DNA from: Rhodohalobacter sulfatireducens | GTDB lineage: Bacteria; Bacteroidota; Rhodothermia; Balneolales; Balneolaceae | NCBI RefSeq assembly: GCF_022012475.1 | Contig: NZ_JAKLWS010000018.1 | Coordinates: 20,224 to 84,223, forward strand | Length of the DNA: 64,000 bases | Direction of reading: 5' to 3' | Shown: in pieces, positions 63,713 through 64,000 of the stretch | Position numbering within the stretch: the first letter of the stretch is position 1 | Layout of the letters: the number at the start of each line of letters is the position of its first letter | The notes under the pieces: generated by a model | What the model was told of the DNA's origin: nothing | Databases searched by the model: none | What the model saw: only the letters and a program-made list of their open reading frames with translations | Position numbers and translations under genes: made by a program

Positions 63713-64000
63713 TCATCTGTTTTTGGCTGATAATTGAATTGTAAATTTGGTAAAGTTTTCCTGATCGGATTCTATTTCAAGAGCTCCGCCATGAGCTTTG
63801 ACGATATCATTTGTAATACTTAGCCCTAACCCCGTACCTGCGGTCCCTTTTTTGGTTGTAAAAAAAGGCTGCAGGATTTTGTCTTTGATCTCCTCGGGGA
63901 TGCCGGGCCCGTTGTCCTGGATTTCGATGGTGACGGTTTGATCGGTTTGGTGAGTACGTACCGTTAGTTTGGGTTCATAACCTTCCATCGAGGACACCCC
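63713..64000 (-). CDS. Histidine kinase, C-terminal ATPase domain only (cut by window edge)
   Basis: The 3' end of a further kinase gene, stop at 63713, extends beyond the right edge of the window; any apparent start in view is internal. The visible 95 residues are the HATPase part: EPKLTVRTHQTDQTVTIEIQ, DNGPGIP, FFTTKKGTAGTGLGLSITND and IVKAHGG, near identical in pattern to the three downstream paralogues. It ends 65 bp before the 977-residue kinase gene, the largest gap in the array. Confidence 0.9.
   Translation of the reverse strand, partial: GVSSMEGYEPKLTVRTHQTDQTVTIEIQDNGPGIPEEIKDKILQPFFTTKKGTAGTGLGLSITNDIVKAHGGALEIESDQENFTKFTIQLSAKNR

Overview
The window looks like a chromosomal segment of a free-living member of the Bacteroidota/Balneolota group (moderate GC by eye). 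Pointers are a SusC/SusD pair, two further large outer-membrane or lipoprotein systems, a DUF3822-rsmD-coaD block, the ileS - TraR/DksA-like - lspA run, weak Shine-Dalgarno sites, TTG/TAnnTTTG-like promoters and many small palindromic repeats. There is no integrase, transposase, CRISPR array or plasmid function. Genus-level placement is inference.

Layout. 0-8.2 kb: SusC, SusD and a secreted FG-GAP/ASPIC-UnbV protein. 8.4-9.9 kb: a fructosamine-kinase-like gene with a low-molecular-weight phosphatase. 10.1-16.0 kb: housekeeping genes (ileS, a TraR/DksA-like gene, lspA, ribBA, yajC). 16.1-22.5 kb: a persulfide/thiosulfate cluster, with a GntR/UTRA regulator and two tiny membrane proteins on one strand and a split YeeE/YedE transporter, a CstB-like persulfide dioxygenase-rhodanese, a SulP transporter and a stand-alone rhodanese on the other. 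22.5-27.0 kb: an SDR and fatty-acid beta-oxidation genes (fadJ-like, fadI-like). 27.1-27.4 kb: a tRNA-like relic followed by an intact tRNA-Val. 27.5-34.2 kb: MFS sugar transporter, OmpR/EnvZ-type pair, NTF2-like lipoprotein, TonB-dependent receptor. 34.4-37.9 kb: a lipoprotein with seven InlB-type repeats and an AT-rich stretch with two orphan genes. 38.0-50.4 kb: GH13 enzyme, PlsC, YraN, GbsR-like regulator, FmdB-like protein, aminotransferase, a DUF1835 remnant, coaD, rsmD, DUF3822, TPMT-like methyltransferase, MgtC, MATE, SixA-like phosphatase.

50.6-64.0 kb is the most striking part: one minus-strand array with gaps of 3-65 bp that encodes at least four related histidine kinases, then a single-domain response regulator and a response regulator fused to a SpoIIE/PP2C phosphatase. 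Two kinases are built from tandem near-identical GAF modules (seven and four copies). A third replaces most GAFs with a periplasmic two-component-regulator propeller. No DNA-binding output protein is present, so signalling probably leaves through the phosphatase. In all three complete kinases the same loop of the ATPase domain is encoded by DNA with an inverted repeat, different in each, as if palindromic elements had been accepted in frame.

Three proteins (RibBA, the TraR/DksA-like protein, the FmdB-like protein) have lost zinc-binding cysteines that define their families.
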